NCBI RefSeq assembly: GCF_050948175.1 | Contig: NC_135199.1 | Span: forward strand, 12,218,501-12,282,500 | Direction of reading: 5' to 3' | DNA: 64,000 bases | DNA from: Xylocopa sonorina | Taxonomy: Eukaryota; Arthropoda; Insecta; Hymenoptera; Apidae | Shown: positions 50,651 through 63,841 of the stretch, one piece after another | Layout: the number at the start of each line of letters is the position of its first letter | Position numbering within the stretch: position 1 is the first letter of the stretch | Made by a program: the position numbers and the translations under genes | The notes under the pieces: generated by a model | Database searches by the model: none | Told to the model about the DNA's origin: nothing | The model's input: only the letters and a program-made list of their open reading frames with translations

Positions 50651-51508
50651 GCCGTTACCTACAGCTATAGCGCAGAGGGGTATAATAGTGTTCATCCCTG
50701 AAGTGCGCTCCATCGAGCGGCAGGTGGCTGACCTTAATAACGCGCCACGCAACGTTTCACGGAGCTCTCCTCCGTAGGGGAGCGAAAAGGGAATCGCGAG
50801 CGTGCCATCCACCGAGACGCTGGATCGGAGATTTACTACGGCGACACGGAGTTATGTCGGTGAAGGGTGACGGCCGCCAGGTAGGAGCTTTCCAGCTCGC
50901 CAGAGCTATCTCCTGTGGGAAAGTTCGGACGATCGATCAACCGACCGCTCCTTTCCTCGCCGCCGTGCCTAATAAACAGCTCGCACTCCGGCTAATATAA
51001 ACACCGTGGACGGTGAATGAAAATGTCCCTAGACGGGGCCATTAATCACCAGCGTTCGTCCGCCATCGTGCGCGAAGTTCTCTCGAGTATCGTTTTATTG
51101 CGCCTTCCGGTTAAGATCACGATCTGTTTCGAAAGTAAGCTGCGGCTTGGCCCTTTGTTCGCTTAAGAGGTCGTAAAAGGAAATTGCATACGTCACGGGT
51201 CGACCAGTGGAACGAAACGCGTGTGCATATTAACCACTCGAATCGAAACACCTCTCGCGCCAATCGCACTGCGAATTCGATAGTTTTCCGATCCAGCTTT
51301 CGAGCTTTGAAAACGTTGTTCTTTACAAAATTCTACGAAATAAAGCGGACAGTTCGATAGTTTCGAAATGAAATTTCGCCAGTCCTGATACGTACGAAGA
51401 TACCTTTTGTGATGCGTACGTTAATAAAGAAAAAAAGCGACAACGAAGAGTTTAACGCCGAAGCAAACGTTCAAATATAAACGCAGAGAATGTTTTTGTT
51501 GACTTATA
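50651..51508. other. gene-free DNA
   Basis: No exon, RNA gene or repeat supported. Few open frames. Confidence 0.5.
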
Positions 51509-51960
51509 CAGCGTGTCGGTTAGTATACGTGTCGCAGCAGTGCTGATACGATGATATTCCGATACACACCGGTTTTATTCGTTTTATGACTTCTTTCGCT
51601 GCCACTGTAGGACATTTCCAATTCATGAACGAGTTTGCTGAGCCCGTAACGAACACCGCGCCACCGTAGATAGTCAAATGGCATTAGTTCGGATTGTAAA
51701 ATGCACAATTGCGTCCTCGTTGTTGAAACAATTTCTAGTCTTAAGGAAAACAACTATAAATTATATAAATCATCACCTAATAACTATAAAAATAAATATC
51801 TAAATAATTACATTAGGAAATATCCATAGAATAAAGATGTACAGTATGTACAAATCGCAAAGAAATTGGCCAAGTTTTGATCTAATAGCGTTTAATGTAA
51901 GTCAAGACACCAATAATGGAGGGTAACCAGCAACGTGGGAAACATTACGAGGGGACATAA
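51509..51960 (+). other. A+T-rich block beginning with a variant transposon terminus
   Basis: Begins with CAGCGTGTCGG after TA (51507-51508), a two-base variant of the CAGGGTGTnCC termini. It is distinctly A+T-rich from 51750 to 51900. A 77-codon minus-strand frame (51520-51753) lies just inside the terminus. No opposite end is seen, so a truncated element is only one explanation. Confidence 0.25.
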
Positions 51961-52381
51961 AGAGCCAATCAGTTGCCACTATTCGTGGACATTAAGAGTT
52001 CGTTTGGAACAACCAGCGACGATTATTGGAAAGCGGATAAGTAAACGACGAGCCCTTTTCCGGCTAGGTTTCAGCCAGAAGCTAAAGAGCAGGGGCTGGA
52101 GGGGCTTGGGAAGTTCCTTTTCTGACTTTATGGCAGGCAAGTTAGCCGTGCTATACCGGCAGCTCTCCAGCAAAGTCGTCAAAGACTTTTACGAGCGGGT
52201 AAACGGGATTTAAAGTGACGATGATGCAACCTCAAGGTGCTCACTTTATCCTTGACGGCCTCATAAATGTAACCGATGACATTGCCAGATACGTTTGACT
52301 CGTCTCGCCTTTTCTCGTGCCGCCGCCCATGGAAACATCGTAGATTTTGTGTTGATGAAAACGGCACGAGACCCCACTTAC
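51961..52381. other. no supported gene
   Basis: A 92-codon plus-strand frame (51935-52213) is open but has no domain or splice support. Confidence 0.45.
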
Positions 52382-52412
52382 CGTTCCCGCTCGTAAAAAT
52401 CAAAGGGTCCAT
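52382..52412 (-). CDS. weak candidate first coding exon
   Basis: On the minus strand ATG (52412-52410, context TTCAATGGA) opens ten codons, MDPLIFTSGN, then a strong donor AACG|GTAAGT leaving phase 1. The frame runs on through the donor, so it may be just an open frame. Too short for any statement on function. Confidence 0.14.
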
Positions 52413-55400
52413 TGAACTGGATTAACTTTTTCGCGCCTTTCGACGTCTGTCACGCTTCCGGTTTTACGGTCCCGCGTCATTCTTTTACGGCCAAGCGTTT
52501 CTCCTTTCCGCGTCGTCCTGGGCCATTTCATATTAATCGGGTAGTTCCCAATGGAGTAATTACTGGGATTTCGTTACGTACGTATATTGATGGACGTTGC
52601 GGATAAAATATTTGCAGTATACCAGCAATATCGACGGATCTAATAGTTGTAATGGGTTCGGATTCGGAAAATGGCCGTGGCATAAATTCTCGTCGGACCA
52701 TCGATTACGCGCGCTGTACTGTCACTAGAATTCCAAACAGGGCAAATTAAAAATCACTATGTACCGCAGCATACCGTGGCGCCATCTCACAAAAGACATC
52801 TCAAACAGAACGTCGCGCATTAAGCGCTAATCGACCGTTAGTAAGAATAACTACTGTAAGAAAAGAAGAACATTCATTTTGTTAAAATGTAAATATAAAA
52901 GTAAAATTACTCGCAATTGTAAAAAGTTCAAGATACGATGTACCTTGGTCCACGTCGATGGTGCAAATAATTTTCGTCGTTTCAGACGATAGGCTCTAAC
53001 TCTCTCCGTTAATTAATAAGATCGTTAAAAGGGTATAAAGGAAATTGAATGACCAACTGTTCGATCGAGGCGTAAAGGAGCCGCGTTCAAATAAAACGGC
53101 GCGAACGAGTGTACAATGGTGAGCGTAGGGAATAACATAAAATGTGGTGGCAATAATGTAACAGGAATCGTAAAACGCGGGTAATACCGGTGAACAGCAT
53201 TTCCGCGCTACCAGCACCATCTACGATCACCAGCTGTTAACACCGAGGAATGTCTGGCACGGTCAAGCAGCGGCTTGGGCCTTTCCTAAGAAGAAAGTAT
53301 TTCGATAAAGCGACGACAGATGGCCCGATACTCCTCGTCGTGTGGTCCCCTTTACGAAACGATGCAGATTCTTTCCCGCTGATTTACGATCGAATTAAAA
53401 CTGACAATTATTGTTATTGTCCCGTCATATAAGGAGGTAACAGATAATAAATTCGACCGTAAAACGTTGAACTAGTGTGGCTGCGTTTTGTAAGCCTGGT
53501 TTAGTGCTGAGTCGCGTGCAACACCGCTCGTTAAAACAGCCGTAAACCGACGTAACCGTCCGCGGTGTACCTTGTCCCACGACGAGCCGTGTCTCACGAT
53601 CTTATGTCCGTGTCAAGAATTTTGCTTTTAAAACGTTCTTTCACGCCGCTATTGTCTATTCACGAGCAGCTCTCGCTGCTACTATGTTCCCGGCTATTGC
53701 GAGCGCAGTTTGTCCTTAAACGTTTCGGGAATTACCCTTTTTTTAACGCGTCCAGACAACGCGCCTTTAAATCTGTTATCGCAAGAAGAGGTATTTAAAT
53801 TTCGCGCGTAAATTTCAATAACGGAGATGATTATCGGACCGTACGTTGCACGGTGATTAAACATTGTAATTGATCGTAATTGTATTGACGCAGTGCTTCG
53901 GATATCACAAGTACTGGCGCGGTTTTATTCGATCGATTTAATATTTTACGATACAGAGACGCGAAATTTTACCAGCCCATCGTTACACACTGCGGACATT
54001 ATAGGGAATTTAGTGCTTTACCATTTAAGTAGTTGTCATCATTCTAGTTTGCGCATCGACCGTAAGAGTGGCTTAGTTACCGATTCCTTAAGAATTGCTC
54101 TTCGTTAAGGCTATCGAACGTTACGATGCGCATTCGAGTGCAACTGCAAATTAACATTATTTAAATATATTTTTCATTACCATATGCATATCTCTCGCAA
54201 AAACTAAAACGATACGAACGCATGGAATTTTAGAGTTCTGTAATTGACATTTATAGTCAATGCGATGCATACTAAATCTCAAACAATTCGCTCCTTAAAC
54301 TACTGTTAATCAATAGAGTTATCGAATACCACAGTCGGGATACTACAATTAAACCTCTACTCGTAGCAGTAGCATCAACAACTTTAATCACCTTACGATT
54401 AACTGCAATTACTTTCAGGTAAATGAACGAAAATTGCACAAAATCAATACCGAAGATGAAATACGCGAACCGTCCGAGTACCTCTGAACACGTATCGAGT
54501 AGCGCGATTTCAGGAGAACAGCTACTAGTAGCTAACAATCGAATGGTTCCGCGCGAACAATTAGCGAGGCAAGGTGATCGTCGAGGGCCTCGAAGAGGGG
54601 TGTCACGCGTGCAGAGGAGAGCACGGCTGGTCCCTTGGTAAACGGGTACCGAAAAAGCAGCGGAAACGGCGGCGCGGTGCCGGTTCGATTAGCCAAATAT
54701 AGATTTACCGCCGGAAACAAATGCGCGGCTGAAAGGGTGGTCCGCGAGCCGCGGCGGGACACCGCGGCCCGCCGTGGTCCCGTTCGAAAATCAATCCTGA
54801 TTTATGGGACGCGGACGCCGCGATTTCGTGGCCGTGTAAAAAAATCCATATTTAAACCGTCGTCTGATTCGCGTTGTACCGCGGACCCGGCCAATCGCGA
54901 GAGCGTAATGGCCACCGTGGTAGCTGGTCGAGTTCCCAGCGCCGCCAGTAGATGCCGTCCACGGCGATGCTCGTAAATCGTTGGGAGATTCCCGCCCATC
55001 GCATGCCGGTAGGCGGTGCCACGGCATTCCGTGACGTAAGCCGTTCTCCCCACCGTCTCCCCCCCCATACTGTTCGCCCCCTACTAACCCTCGACGCTAC
55101 CCGCTACCACCGGGGACGCTGCTGCCTCGACCACTCTTATTTTCCCCCTCCCTAACGCCTGAACGCGTATAGACGCGGTATTCTCTCGGGTGGGCCAGCA
55201 TCCCCGGTCATCTTCACAAATGCGAGTCGGCCGTTTCAAATGGTATCGAGGCTAATTCGAGCGGCGCTTATGCGATACAGTGTTTGTTTACTGCTTGCTA
55301 GTAGCGGGCCGGATTAAATATAAAACAGTTGACAGAGCGTAGACGTCGGGCTAGACGGAGTGGCGCTAGAGACCCGCGACGTCCTCCGACGCTCGACTTG

Positions 55401-57145
55401 GGCTCGCACGCGTCCCCTTCAATACCGTCCACGCAACCCGTTCCATCTACTTTTACTTTCCACCCTCGCTCGAGCAGCACTTCGTTCTTCTACACCTTAC
55501 TACTCAACGCGTACCCCGTGTGGATCCTTTTTATCGACGAGTAAATCAACCCCTGATCGCGGAGCGTACACACGCAGCGGTGTATGCGCGCGGGTGCGGG
55601 ACGCGCGCGCGTTCAATTGGTCCAGCTCGATGACAGCCGAGCAAACGCCGCGCGCCGCGTGTTTTATCGGTGTGTACACGGCCCACCCCCCGGGCGTCGT
55701 GGATGGTTGAACGCGCGTATCCACAGGCGCGCGATACACCCTGGCCAAATTGCGTGTTATAGGAACAGCGAAGCGTATCCGTCTCCGGGGAAATGTAGAC
55801 CTTTAGTCGGCACCGCCGGTTGGATTGCGTCTGTCGAGACGCCGGTGTACGCCAGTAAAAAGATCAATACGCCATCGCGGACCCGGCCGTTCATCGGAAT
55901 CTAGATGCCGCGAGTGCATCGAGCTAACGCCGCCTCCCCAAACGGGTATCGCCTATCTGAATATCGCTCCTCGCTACCCCACGGTGGAAACGAAAATATA
56001 TAGTCGCACGGCGGAGGCAGATATCCGCCGCGCGTAAATGCTTTTTAAACTTTCATCTTTAAACTGAGAGCGTTCGAATTACGCGGAGATGCATCGAGGC
56101 GAGGCACGAGTCGTGGCGGTACCGAATAAACCGTGAGAGAAGGGGAGAATATATGTCTCGCGATGCCAATTACAAAAGTGCTAAGCCAGCTCCATCTTGT
56201 TCCGTTACTCGTCCAAAAAGGTGTATATCAATCAGAAGAGATTTAACGCGACTATTCGCCAGTGGGGAAATCCATCGAAAACGACGCTGTTCGTCCTCCA
56301 CTAGGCGACGATATTAATCATACCCGCATCCTTGGGAATGAGTCGGAATAAATCTGGGTATTCCGTCTCCTCGTCGAGGACACGCGGACGGCGATAAGCA
56401 AATTTCCTGAGAAACCGTCGCTCGTGACAACTAGTGCCAAAACGGTCCGCGAGCGGGGAGGTGGACGACGGAGAGATAAGTTCGATGCTGCAAAACATTT
56501 CTATCCCCCGGCTTAGCCCCGTCTCCGTCGTCGAATCCCGAACGATCAGGATCGCGACGGTACTTTTCCATTGTTCCAGAAATATTTGTGTGTTTACTAC
56601 GAAAGTAATGCTCTTTTCTCAACTCCCACCCTTATCTGGCCGCGGTATGACCGAACTTACCCGGGCGTGTTATTGCGCCAGCCCCCCTCCTAGCCAGATA
56701 GAAATCTGCGCCGCCGCTCCGGATCTATGTAAATTATCCAGCCCACCCTCTATCGAGCATTGTTTATCGCGACGCTGATAGCTCGTTCGGGACGGTTCGA
56801 TGCACGCGTTTCCCGTTTAATTGCAGCTTTGTTTCAGCCGTTCTCGGGTCCCTGCGAGCGATATCGAGGGAATCGATGAAGATTAATCGAAGGAAGCAGA
56901 AAGGAAGGGACGTTAGAAATTCATTTATTTCTGTATTCTCACCGAGCGCGCACACACACACGCGCACACACTCGACGAAACGTGAAAACGATAAAAAAGA
57001 CACGGTTGGCGAGTAGAAATTGAACGATACACCGTTGCTCGCGTGTGACTCTGAACCGCGTCTAGGCTGTTTAATGGCGCCAGGGCGCTAGAGTCGGAGC
57101 GGAACGCACCGCTTGCGGCTCGAGCAGTCTCCCGGTCACACGCGT
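52413..57145. other. gene-free DNA with A+T-rich islands
   Basis: Islands at about 52740-53000 and 54120-54430. A (CA)n microsatellite with CG interruptions lies at 56951-56971. Open frames of about 110 codons occur but none has supporting signals. Confidence 0.45.
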
Positions 57146-57189
57146 CCGCCCTCCGTGGTCCCGCATTAACGGAGGGCGGAAAAAAAAAA
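57146..57189. repeat. perfect 11-bp hairpin followed by A10
   Basis: CCGCCCTCCGT (57146-57156) pairs exactly with ACGGAGGGCGG (57169-57179) around a 12-base loop, and A10 follows at once. It resembles a stem plus A/T-run, which on the minus strand would place T10 before the stem. An RNA structure, transposon tip or chance are all possible. Confidence 0.7.
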
Positions 57190-59266
57190 CGAAGGAAAAC
57201 ACGCGTTTAGACGGTCTCGTTTTAGGCGGCTACTCCGGAGCGTGTTCGCTGTTTGTAAATCCGCGTGCGTGTGTACGCGGTATTAACGTTAACACAGTTC
57301 GAGCGGGTGCGTGCTGGTGGCGCGGCGTCGATGTGACCGTTTTACACATGTAACACCATACAATGGCCATAAATGGTATCAACAAGTGGATGCTTAAGTG
57401 CCATTATGAAACGTTGATTATAGGCATAAACCGTATTACGTATTATTTGCGGCCGCGTTAAGATACCGCGCGTGTCTTCGCGCAATTATCCGGCCGCCGT
57501 TTGTTTTACAATCCAATGAAAACGAGGGAAAAACCGTAGGGCGGAGAGGGGCCAGGCGGACCGAGGAGGGATCGCAGAAATAATAAACACGATGGGATCT
57601 CTCGCGGACAAAATCCGCTCTAACGGATAAACCTTCTCGGGGCGATGCGCCGCGATTACGCCCGCCTCGTACTCGTAGAAGAAAAGGAATAAGGCCGTGT
57701 TAAACGGCCGCGTTTTTATCGCGGTCTTCCACTCTGTTCGATTCGCGGTGCCGCGCGGTACACTCGGTCTTATCCAGCCATCTTGGTTACAATCAGCCAC
57801 GTTTCCCTTTATTACAGCGGCACCTATCGTTCTCCTCGTACCGGGTACACGCTGAACGCGTAATTATTACGCTAGATTTTAGCCCGGTACCGCGTATCGT
57901 GTTCGCGATGCGTGGCGCGTTACGGTTGTACGGGAAATGTACGCGATTCGGAATGAAAAAATCAGCGTGGTTCGTGTGCGTGACGAAAAGAAGACAAGCG
58001 TATGGGAACGAAGAGAGAAACTATATTAAATCGGGGGATAATTAAGTCGATTGCGTTTCCTCTAGATCACGTTTGACGTATGCGCATTCGTTTCGTTCGT
58101 TCGCGTCCGGATCGTTCCCGGGATATTCTGTCTGAACGCCCGCGTTAATGAAGCAATCGCCTCGATCGACGACGATCGCGTCTGCTGTATCGAATCTACA
58201 TTAACGAGTCGACGACACGACGACGAGGAAAAAGAAGAGCGAAGAATAGTTGGTCTGGTCCGCCGCCGCGAATCTCGCTGAAGAATAACATTCTCACGGG
58301 ACGAGTAGTCGAAACCTGTCACATTTCGAACGAGACAACTTTCGATACCGCTACGGAGAGAGACGTCGGAGAGGTTGCGAATTAACCGCGTCTGCTCGAC
58401 TGGTTTCATTCACGATCGCTAATAACGGGCCACGAAATCGATCTTCGATCGGCGTTATTAAATATTTACGCTCCGTGAAAGGATCCTGGTGAATGGCGAT
58501 CCTCTCGTTGCTCGATTTAATCGATCATCCGGTGACGCGCGGCGAAGCTTTCGATCGCTGCCAGGAAGCATCGATTAGCGAGCCATTGCGTTCGATTTTG
58601 TAACGTATGTAACAGCGTCGGTTCCGTTAATTATACAGACGGCCGCGGTTAATTGATCGCTGGCCAGTTTCCCGTCGCGAGCCGACCGTCGACTTTCCAC
58701 TATTCGCTTCACGCTCGAATACTACAAATGTTACGCCCGCGTAATTCCTCGTAGCTCTGACCGGTGAAAAAAATGTTAAATACCCCGGGAACGTTTATTC
58801 CAGCTCGTAAGGTAAGAAAATTCTAATTGATTATTAGATCCAGCTTTAATCTGCGCCGTAGTAACCGCGTAATTATACTTCAATTCATAACAGGTCGGAG
58901 TAAAGTCGAGAGAACGACCGCGGGTTTCATTTTAATTGTAACGATTGGGAAACGTTCGCGCACGATAAAGTCTTTCGAGATATTTATATCAGCTGCAGTT
59001 CGCGTCGTCATAACTGATAACAAAAATTTATACGCTATCAGCCGAAGGTTACAAACAGCCCGTCTGTTGCCACTGTAATTATATACCAATGAAACATCGA
59101 TAAGCGAATAAAGTACAATGTAACGAACGAGGCGCGCGACGGAACGACGTTGCGAGAAATGAATCTAATAATAATTATTATACCGCGTTATGCGAGTAAT
59201 GGACGATCACTAAAGAAATTTTAAGTAAAAGGTAACCACTCTACCAACTACCATTGTCGTCCGCGA
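57190..59266. other. gene-free DNA
   Basis: No supported exon, RNA gene or repeat apart from A-runs. Confidence 0.5.
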
Positions 59267-59787
59267 TTATCCTATAAAAGATATTTCGCTCGGGACTAAA
59301 AAAAAAAAACGAAACGTTACGCGAACCTTAAACATCTGCCCTTTTGTAGCTCCTTCACTCGGAACGGCCATTTTGCGTACAGTTCCATCATTCGCTGACC
59401 AAGCTATTCCTTCGCCACCGGCGTTACACGGCGCACCGTGTAATTCAGAGGCACGTTGCGACGCAATACGAGCGCGTAAGTCGCCGTTTATTTCCCCTGG
59501 CCAAACGACACTGTCCAAATAACCGGTGCTCTCGACTGCACCATCAACGGCCATCCTGTTCCAACGTTCCAGCGATCCGCCGCTGGAATACCTTCCGTCT
59601 GCAACAATCTAAACGCGTTTCCTTTCGACAAACGGTTACGAGGTAGAACGGAACTCTTACGTGTCAACACGCCTATTTGTTGACGAACGAACCTTCTCAA
59701 CATGTCTTCGGCAGTTCGAAACGTGTTCCCTCTGTAATCCGACGCCGTGCAATTTACTCGACCAAGCCAATCACCTAACCGCCTGCA
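59267..59787 (-). pseudogene. frame-broken coding-like block
   Basis: On the minus strand a frame is open for 99 codons (59787-59488). It contains GDWLGRVNCTASDYRGNTF, LRRFVRQQIGVL and IPAADRWNVGTGW, then stops. A second frame overlapping its end continues open (59554-59267) with GYLDSVVWPGEINGDL and GAPCNAGGEGIAWS. The composition of both is protein-like and a single frameshift would link them. I do not recognise the family. A decayed gene or transposon piece fits best; chance is possible. Confidence 0.25.
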
Positions 59788-59805
59788 TTATGTATACAGC
59801 GACAA

Positions 59806-59848
59806 AGAGAGAGAGAGAGAGACTGAGATAGAGATAAACAGAGAGAGA
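59806..59848 (+). repeat. (GA)n microsatellite, imperfect
   Basis: A perfect GA run (59806-59822) followed by GACTGAGATAGAGATAAACAGAGAGAG-type degenerate units. It lies directly upstream of the minus-strand block above. Confidence 0.9.
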
Positions 59849-62490
59849 AGTATCTCAAACCTACTGCCTTTCGATACGTTCTCTATCTTGTACTCGACAG
59901 ATCCATCCCCCTTTTCTGGCGTAATTACACCCGAAGCGTAGCCATCGAGGAAATGGCCACGACGAATAGGGTGGTCCCCTTATTCGTCCGTTTTCGCGGC
60001 CTGCGGAATGTCACGAGAAGTAACGTGTCGCCGCGAGGGATTTCCGCGTCTGGTGGGCAGCGTTCGAGAAGCCTCTTCGAGGATGATACTTAAGAAGACG
60101 CGTTCGGCGCCCTGCGAGCCAACATCTCGAGCACGCACTTCAGCGGATCGTGATTTACTGCCGGCCGCTGTTCCGAACATGGCGCGGACAATGCCGAGGT
60201 ATAGATACCTCCTGCGTTTGTGTACGTGTACGTACAGCGTATTTATTCGGAGAAGAGAGAGGCGGTGCCACGGCGGTTCGTGGGAAAGCTTGGGGGCCGT
60301 GACCCGGAGGTTGGATCTGTCGCTGAGATGAGTGCCGATGCTGTTGGAACAATGGACTGCACGAAATTCGGAGTTCTGTTTCAGGATAATGGCCGTTGGC
60401 CATGGAGGACGATGGAACGAGTGACGAAGGGTTCTTTGTTGCAGCCTGCGAAGCACGCCATCATGGAAATGAACTCGTACACGTGGTATATTAATGTATT
60501 TATCGGCGAACAGATATCGACGGATTTACACTGGTCGGATATAAAGAGTAGACGAGCCGTTCGAATGTTTAACAGCAATTGCACAGAATCACGTTGCACT
60601 TTCACCGCAACTCCTCGCGATCGCTATCGATCGAAGAGTAGTTTTTTATTTTGTAAGCGCGCACGATTACGCGGCGACTACACTCGCGAAACGAGGCGCG
60701 TCCTGTCGGGTCGTTTAGAAAGCACGAACTGCCCGAAACGATTAACCCGGGGACAGTCGAGGAGAAACTTTTTCCTCGCCACGATCAAGATAGCCCGTTG
60801 ACGGAAGGGAAAGGCTTCCGTCATTGGCCAAAATATATTCCCTTGTAAAACGGCGAGCCAGGCCAGCCACGGGGGGAAAAGAAAGTCAGCCGAGATCAAA
60901 GGGCCTTTCTTCAACCCTGTCTTTTTAAAAACGTGGAATTTTTTACGACCGCACTTTGCCACCGCACTCGCCGAGCCCCCGACAGCCGGCGTCGACTTTC
61001 TCGTGCCAGGACACCGCCGTGAGGGACGAGTCGAATCGTTTCGTGGGGTAGTTCGCACGCTTTCTTCGCGAAACTCTCTCGATCTTTTTACTCTTTTTCA
61101 CACTCCTCCCCCGTAAAATAGCGGTGGAGAAAGAAATTACGCGTTTCCTTCATCGATCTCGATGTCTTATCCAGCATCGATCCGGAACGTCCGAGCGGAA
61201 TGGCGGCGACCACGCGAACCGCAACGTGACTAACCAGCCGCGGATCGGAAAACGAGGTAATAATCATCGAGACCTCAACGGTGGATGTACAATTAGAGGG
61301 AAACGTAGAGCCGTGGAGCGCGGCGTTCGCGGTTAAGCAAATAACGAAGGGGCGCGTAAATTCCGTAAACGCGGCCAATATGTATCGGTGCTCGTTCGCG
61401 CGGCATTCTACGCGCGTCGAGATCCGTATTTAGGTGACTATTACGGCCATTAAACCGGCGCGTTAACGTGGCTATTTACGAGTGAAAATCGTTAAAGGAC
61501 AACCGTCGCTGTGCTCCTCGGCTCTCGGTGTGTACGCGATCGAGGGAACGAAGCGACGCGGAGGAGTCGAGAACGGTTCGCGGACGGCGGGGCGAGCCGC
61601 CGCGATCCGCATCGCCGCCGCCGAAAACGTCCATAAACACCGGAAAGATACGATCTCAATTAGTCCCGGCCGAAAAGCTCCGGGGACCAAGCCGGAACGT
61701 AGCAGCGATAACAACTCCCGTGGATCCGCGTCCGCGAATTCCACTTACACGCGTTGCACCGCGATCGCCTTGAATTATTGCCCGGTCCCCGAACTGTGAG
61801 TAATTCTCCGAAACTGCGAGGCGGATGCCTCTCTCGGGCTCGAGCTTCTTTCTCGCGGAATTAACGAGCGAACTCGGCTCTTAGGCACACACCCTCGAGA
61901 ACTTCCGATGGATGCTCTGGGATTTCTCTGCACTTTAGTCGCCCGGCGATCGCGGCGATTGGGACGTTGAAACGGATCGAGCGGGCATCGCGAGTACACG
62001 AAAATTCGAAAGCTACGGAATTTATTAGCCGCGATCCGCGCGCGTAACTCAGGCGAGACTCGTCTCGCGCGCAACGGTGACCGAAGCGAGAGGATTATTC
62101 AGGACCGCTCCGGGAGCGTGCATCAAGCGCGAGTGCAAGAGGTCGCGCACGCGGCTACCGCTCGAACGCGATAAAGTGCCGCGATTTGCGGGAGCTGCCG
62201 CGCGTGCAACCTCCGCTGGCCGAGCGAGCGTTCCGATGCGCTAACGGGGCCTGGGTCAGCCGAGCGTCTCCGCGGAGAGCGTCAAGACGATAACGAAGAC
62301 TGCGGTGTTACGAGCGCCGGAGATAAGCGAGCGAAGAATGGACCGCGATGATAAACCTGTCGACGTAAACCAACAAGAAGGATGATACCAAGGCTAAGGC
62401 TCTGCTCCCTGTCTCAGCCTTTGATGGCACAATTAACGCTGCCAATAAACATCTCACGAATTATGAGCGCATGTAGAAATTGAATTTTCG
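59849..62490. other. gene-free DNA
   Basis: The longest open frame here (60220-60801 plus, 193 codons) has no domain. It includes a possible acceptor GTTCTGTTTCAG at about 60372-60383, but no donor or conserved motif defends it. Confidence 0.4.
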
Positions 62491-62933
62491 TTACTGTTCA
62501 ATTCGCTTAAGAGTTTTCATGTGAGAAAGACCTTTCGTCTTGTAATTGCCATAATGGAAGCTGCGTTTTTCTACGTGACTAAGAGATTTACGAAAGTCAG
62601 GAATAGGCGCGACACATGGATCGAACAGTCGTGACAATAGGAAACACTTAAATCGTGGATACGATAAGCGTAGATAGAGGGTAGCCGTATTTCTTGATTC
62701 GCTATCTGCGATCTTACTAGTAGCGACGTACGCGTTGAGCAACGTATCTCCTACTGTAACAGCTTCTGGACCGATACAGTAGTCGGTGGCCAAGCTGTCG
62801 TTCCCCGTTTTGCGCAATGCAACCAACGAACACTGGCTGCCGATTTCTCAAGTGATCCGAGAGCAACAACTCCGCTTACGGTGAACGCGCCACGCCCTGG
62901 AAACCTTGCGTTACCAATAACCCGCGAACCCAT
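62491..62933 (-). pseudogene. frame-broken coding-like block
   Basis: On the minus strand, ATG at 62933 opens 60 codons (MGSRVIGNARFPGRGAF, then SGVVALGSLEKSAASVRW) before a stop at 62751. A second frame overlapping it is open from 62847 to 62491 and reads EIGSQCSLVALRKTGNDSLA, then DYCIGPEAVTVGDTLLNAYV. The two would join with one frameshift near 62850. A TTACAG acceptor-like site lies at about 62758. Family not recognised. Confidence 0.25.
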
Positions 62934-63841
62934 AAAAGGAGAGCCGCGAATCGCTTTCTATCTCTGCGAGTTTCTCAAATCGCTCGAAGAGTCTCCCTCG
63001 CTTTTAAACACGTGCACCAACAACTCTCATCCATTCTTACGTCTCGATTAAAATCCCCAAGAGAATCCAGTATCCTCCATCGAGAACAGCCCTTGGCTGC
63101 TCACCAGCCGGCCAGCCGCCACCGTTTCCTTCTCCCGCAGCCATCCGGCCGACGAAACCAATAACTAAGGGAAGGAAAAACGGGATGGAAGGCTCGCACG
63201 CTTCGAGCATACTTATATGTCGGTGTGTGTACACAGTTTCGCAGTGGCGCGGATGTACGAGCGGAGGCATCGTGTGCGTAACGTCTCGGTACACGCACGT
63301 ACCACCCGTCCTATCCCCACGAATTAATATTCCATCCGCGTGGCTTACACCAGTCTCGCAGATTGCCAATGCCGTTGCTCCCCGGGAACGGGCACGACCC
63401 TCCGGAAACATTGGTACAGGGACGAAGAGAGAGGGAGAGAGAGCCGCGGATCCGTTTCATTCGGCCGCGGGAACAATGTTGCCGGGTCCGGCCCGTTCTC
63501 CACCCGTGGAAAATAAGATTCCACCGTGCCAGGACGCGCAATACTCGCGACTGATCCGATGAGTTACCGCACGAGTTCCGCGACCTTCTTTGGGGTAAAC
63601 GAGATTTCGTGCGCTCGTTGCCTCGCCCATTATGGGCCCTCGCCCGGCCGCCCAGAGGGGATGCCGAGGAACGTCCCAACGAGCCTCGAACAGGTCGGGA
63701 GATTTCCTTCAGATTTACGAACTGGTAGCCGAGGATGGATCGGGACAAGGTGATTTGGTTGGGAACCTTTGAGCGTTATCTCTCGTGCGAGTATTGTATA
63801 TCTTTTTTAATTTTGGTCCCCCTTCAGGAAAATCCTATTAG
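62934..63841. other. gene-free DNA, possible LTR at right
   Basis: A short degenerate GA tract lies at about 63421-63444. The last 100 bases may belong to the LTR of the element suggested at the right edge. No gene supported. Confidence 0.4.

Noticed and set aside
57361..57420. Sequence whose complement begins AATGGCACTTAAG, resembling the miR-263 seed
   Set aside because: Only about nine bases agree, and no precursor hairpin with a matching opposite arm could be drawn.
60220..60801. 193-codon plus-strand open frame
   Set aside because: No recognisable domain, Arg-rich tail typical of CpG-rich random sequence, and a partly open complement. Frames of this length are expected by chance in CpG-rich DNA of this size.
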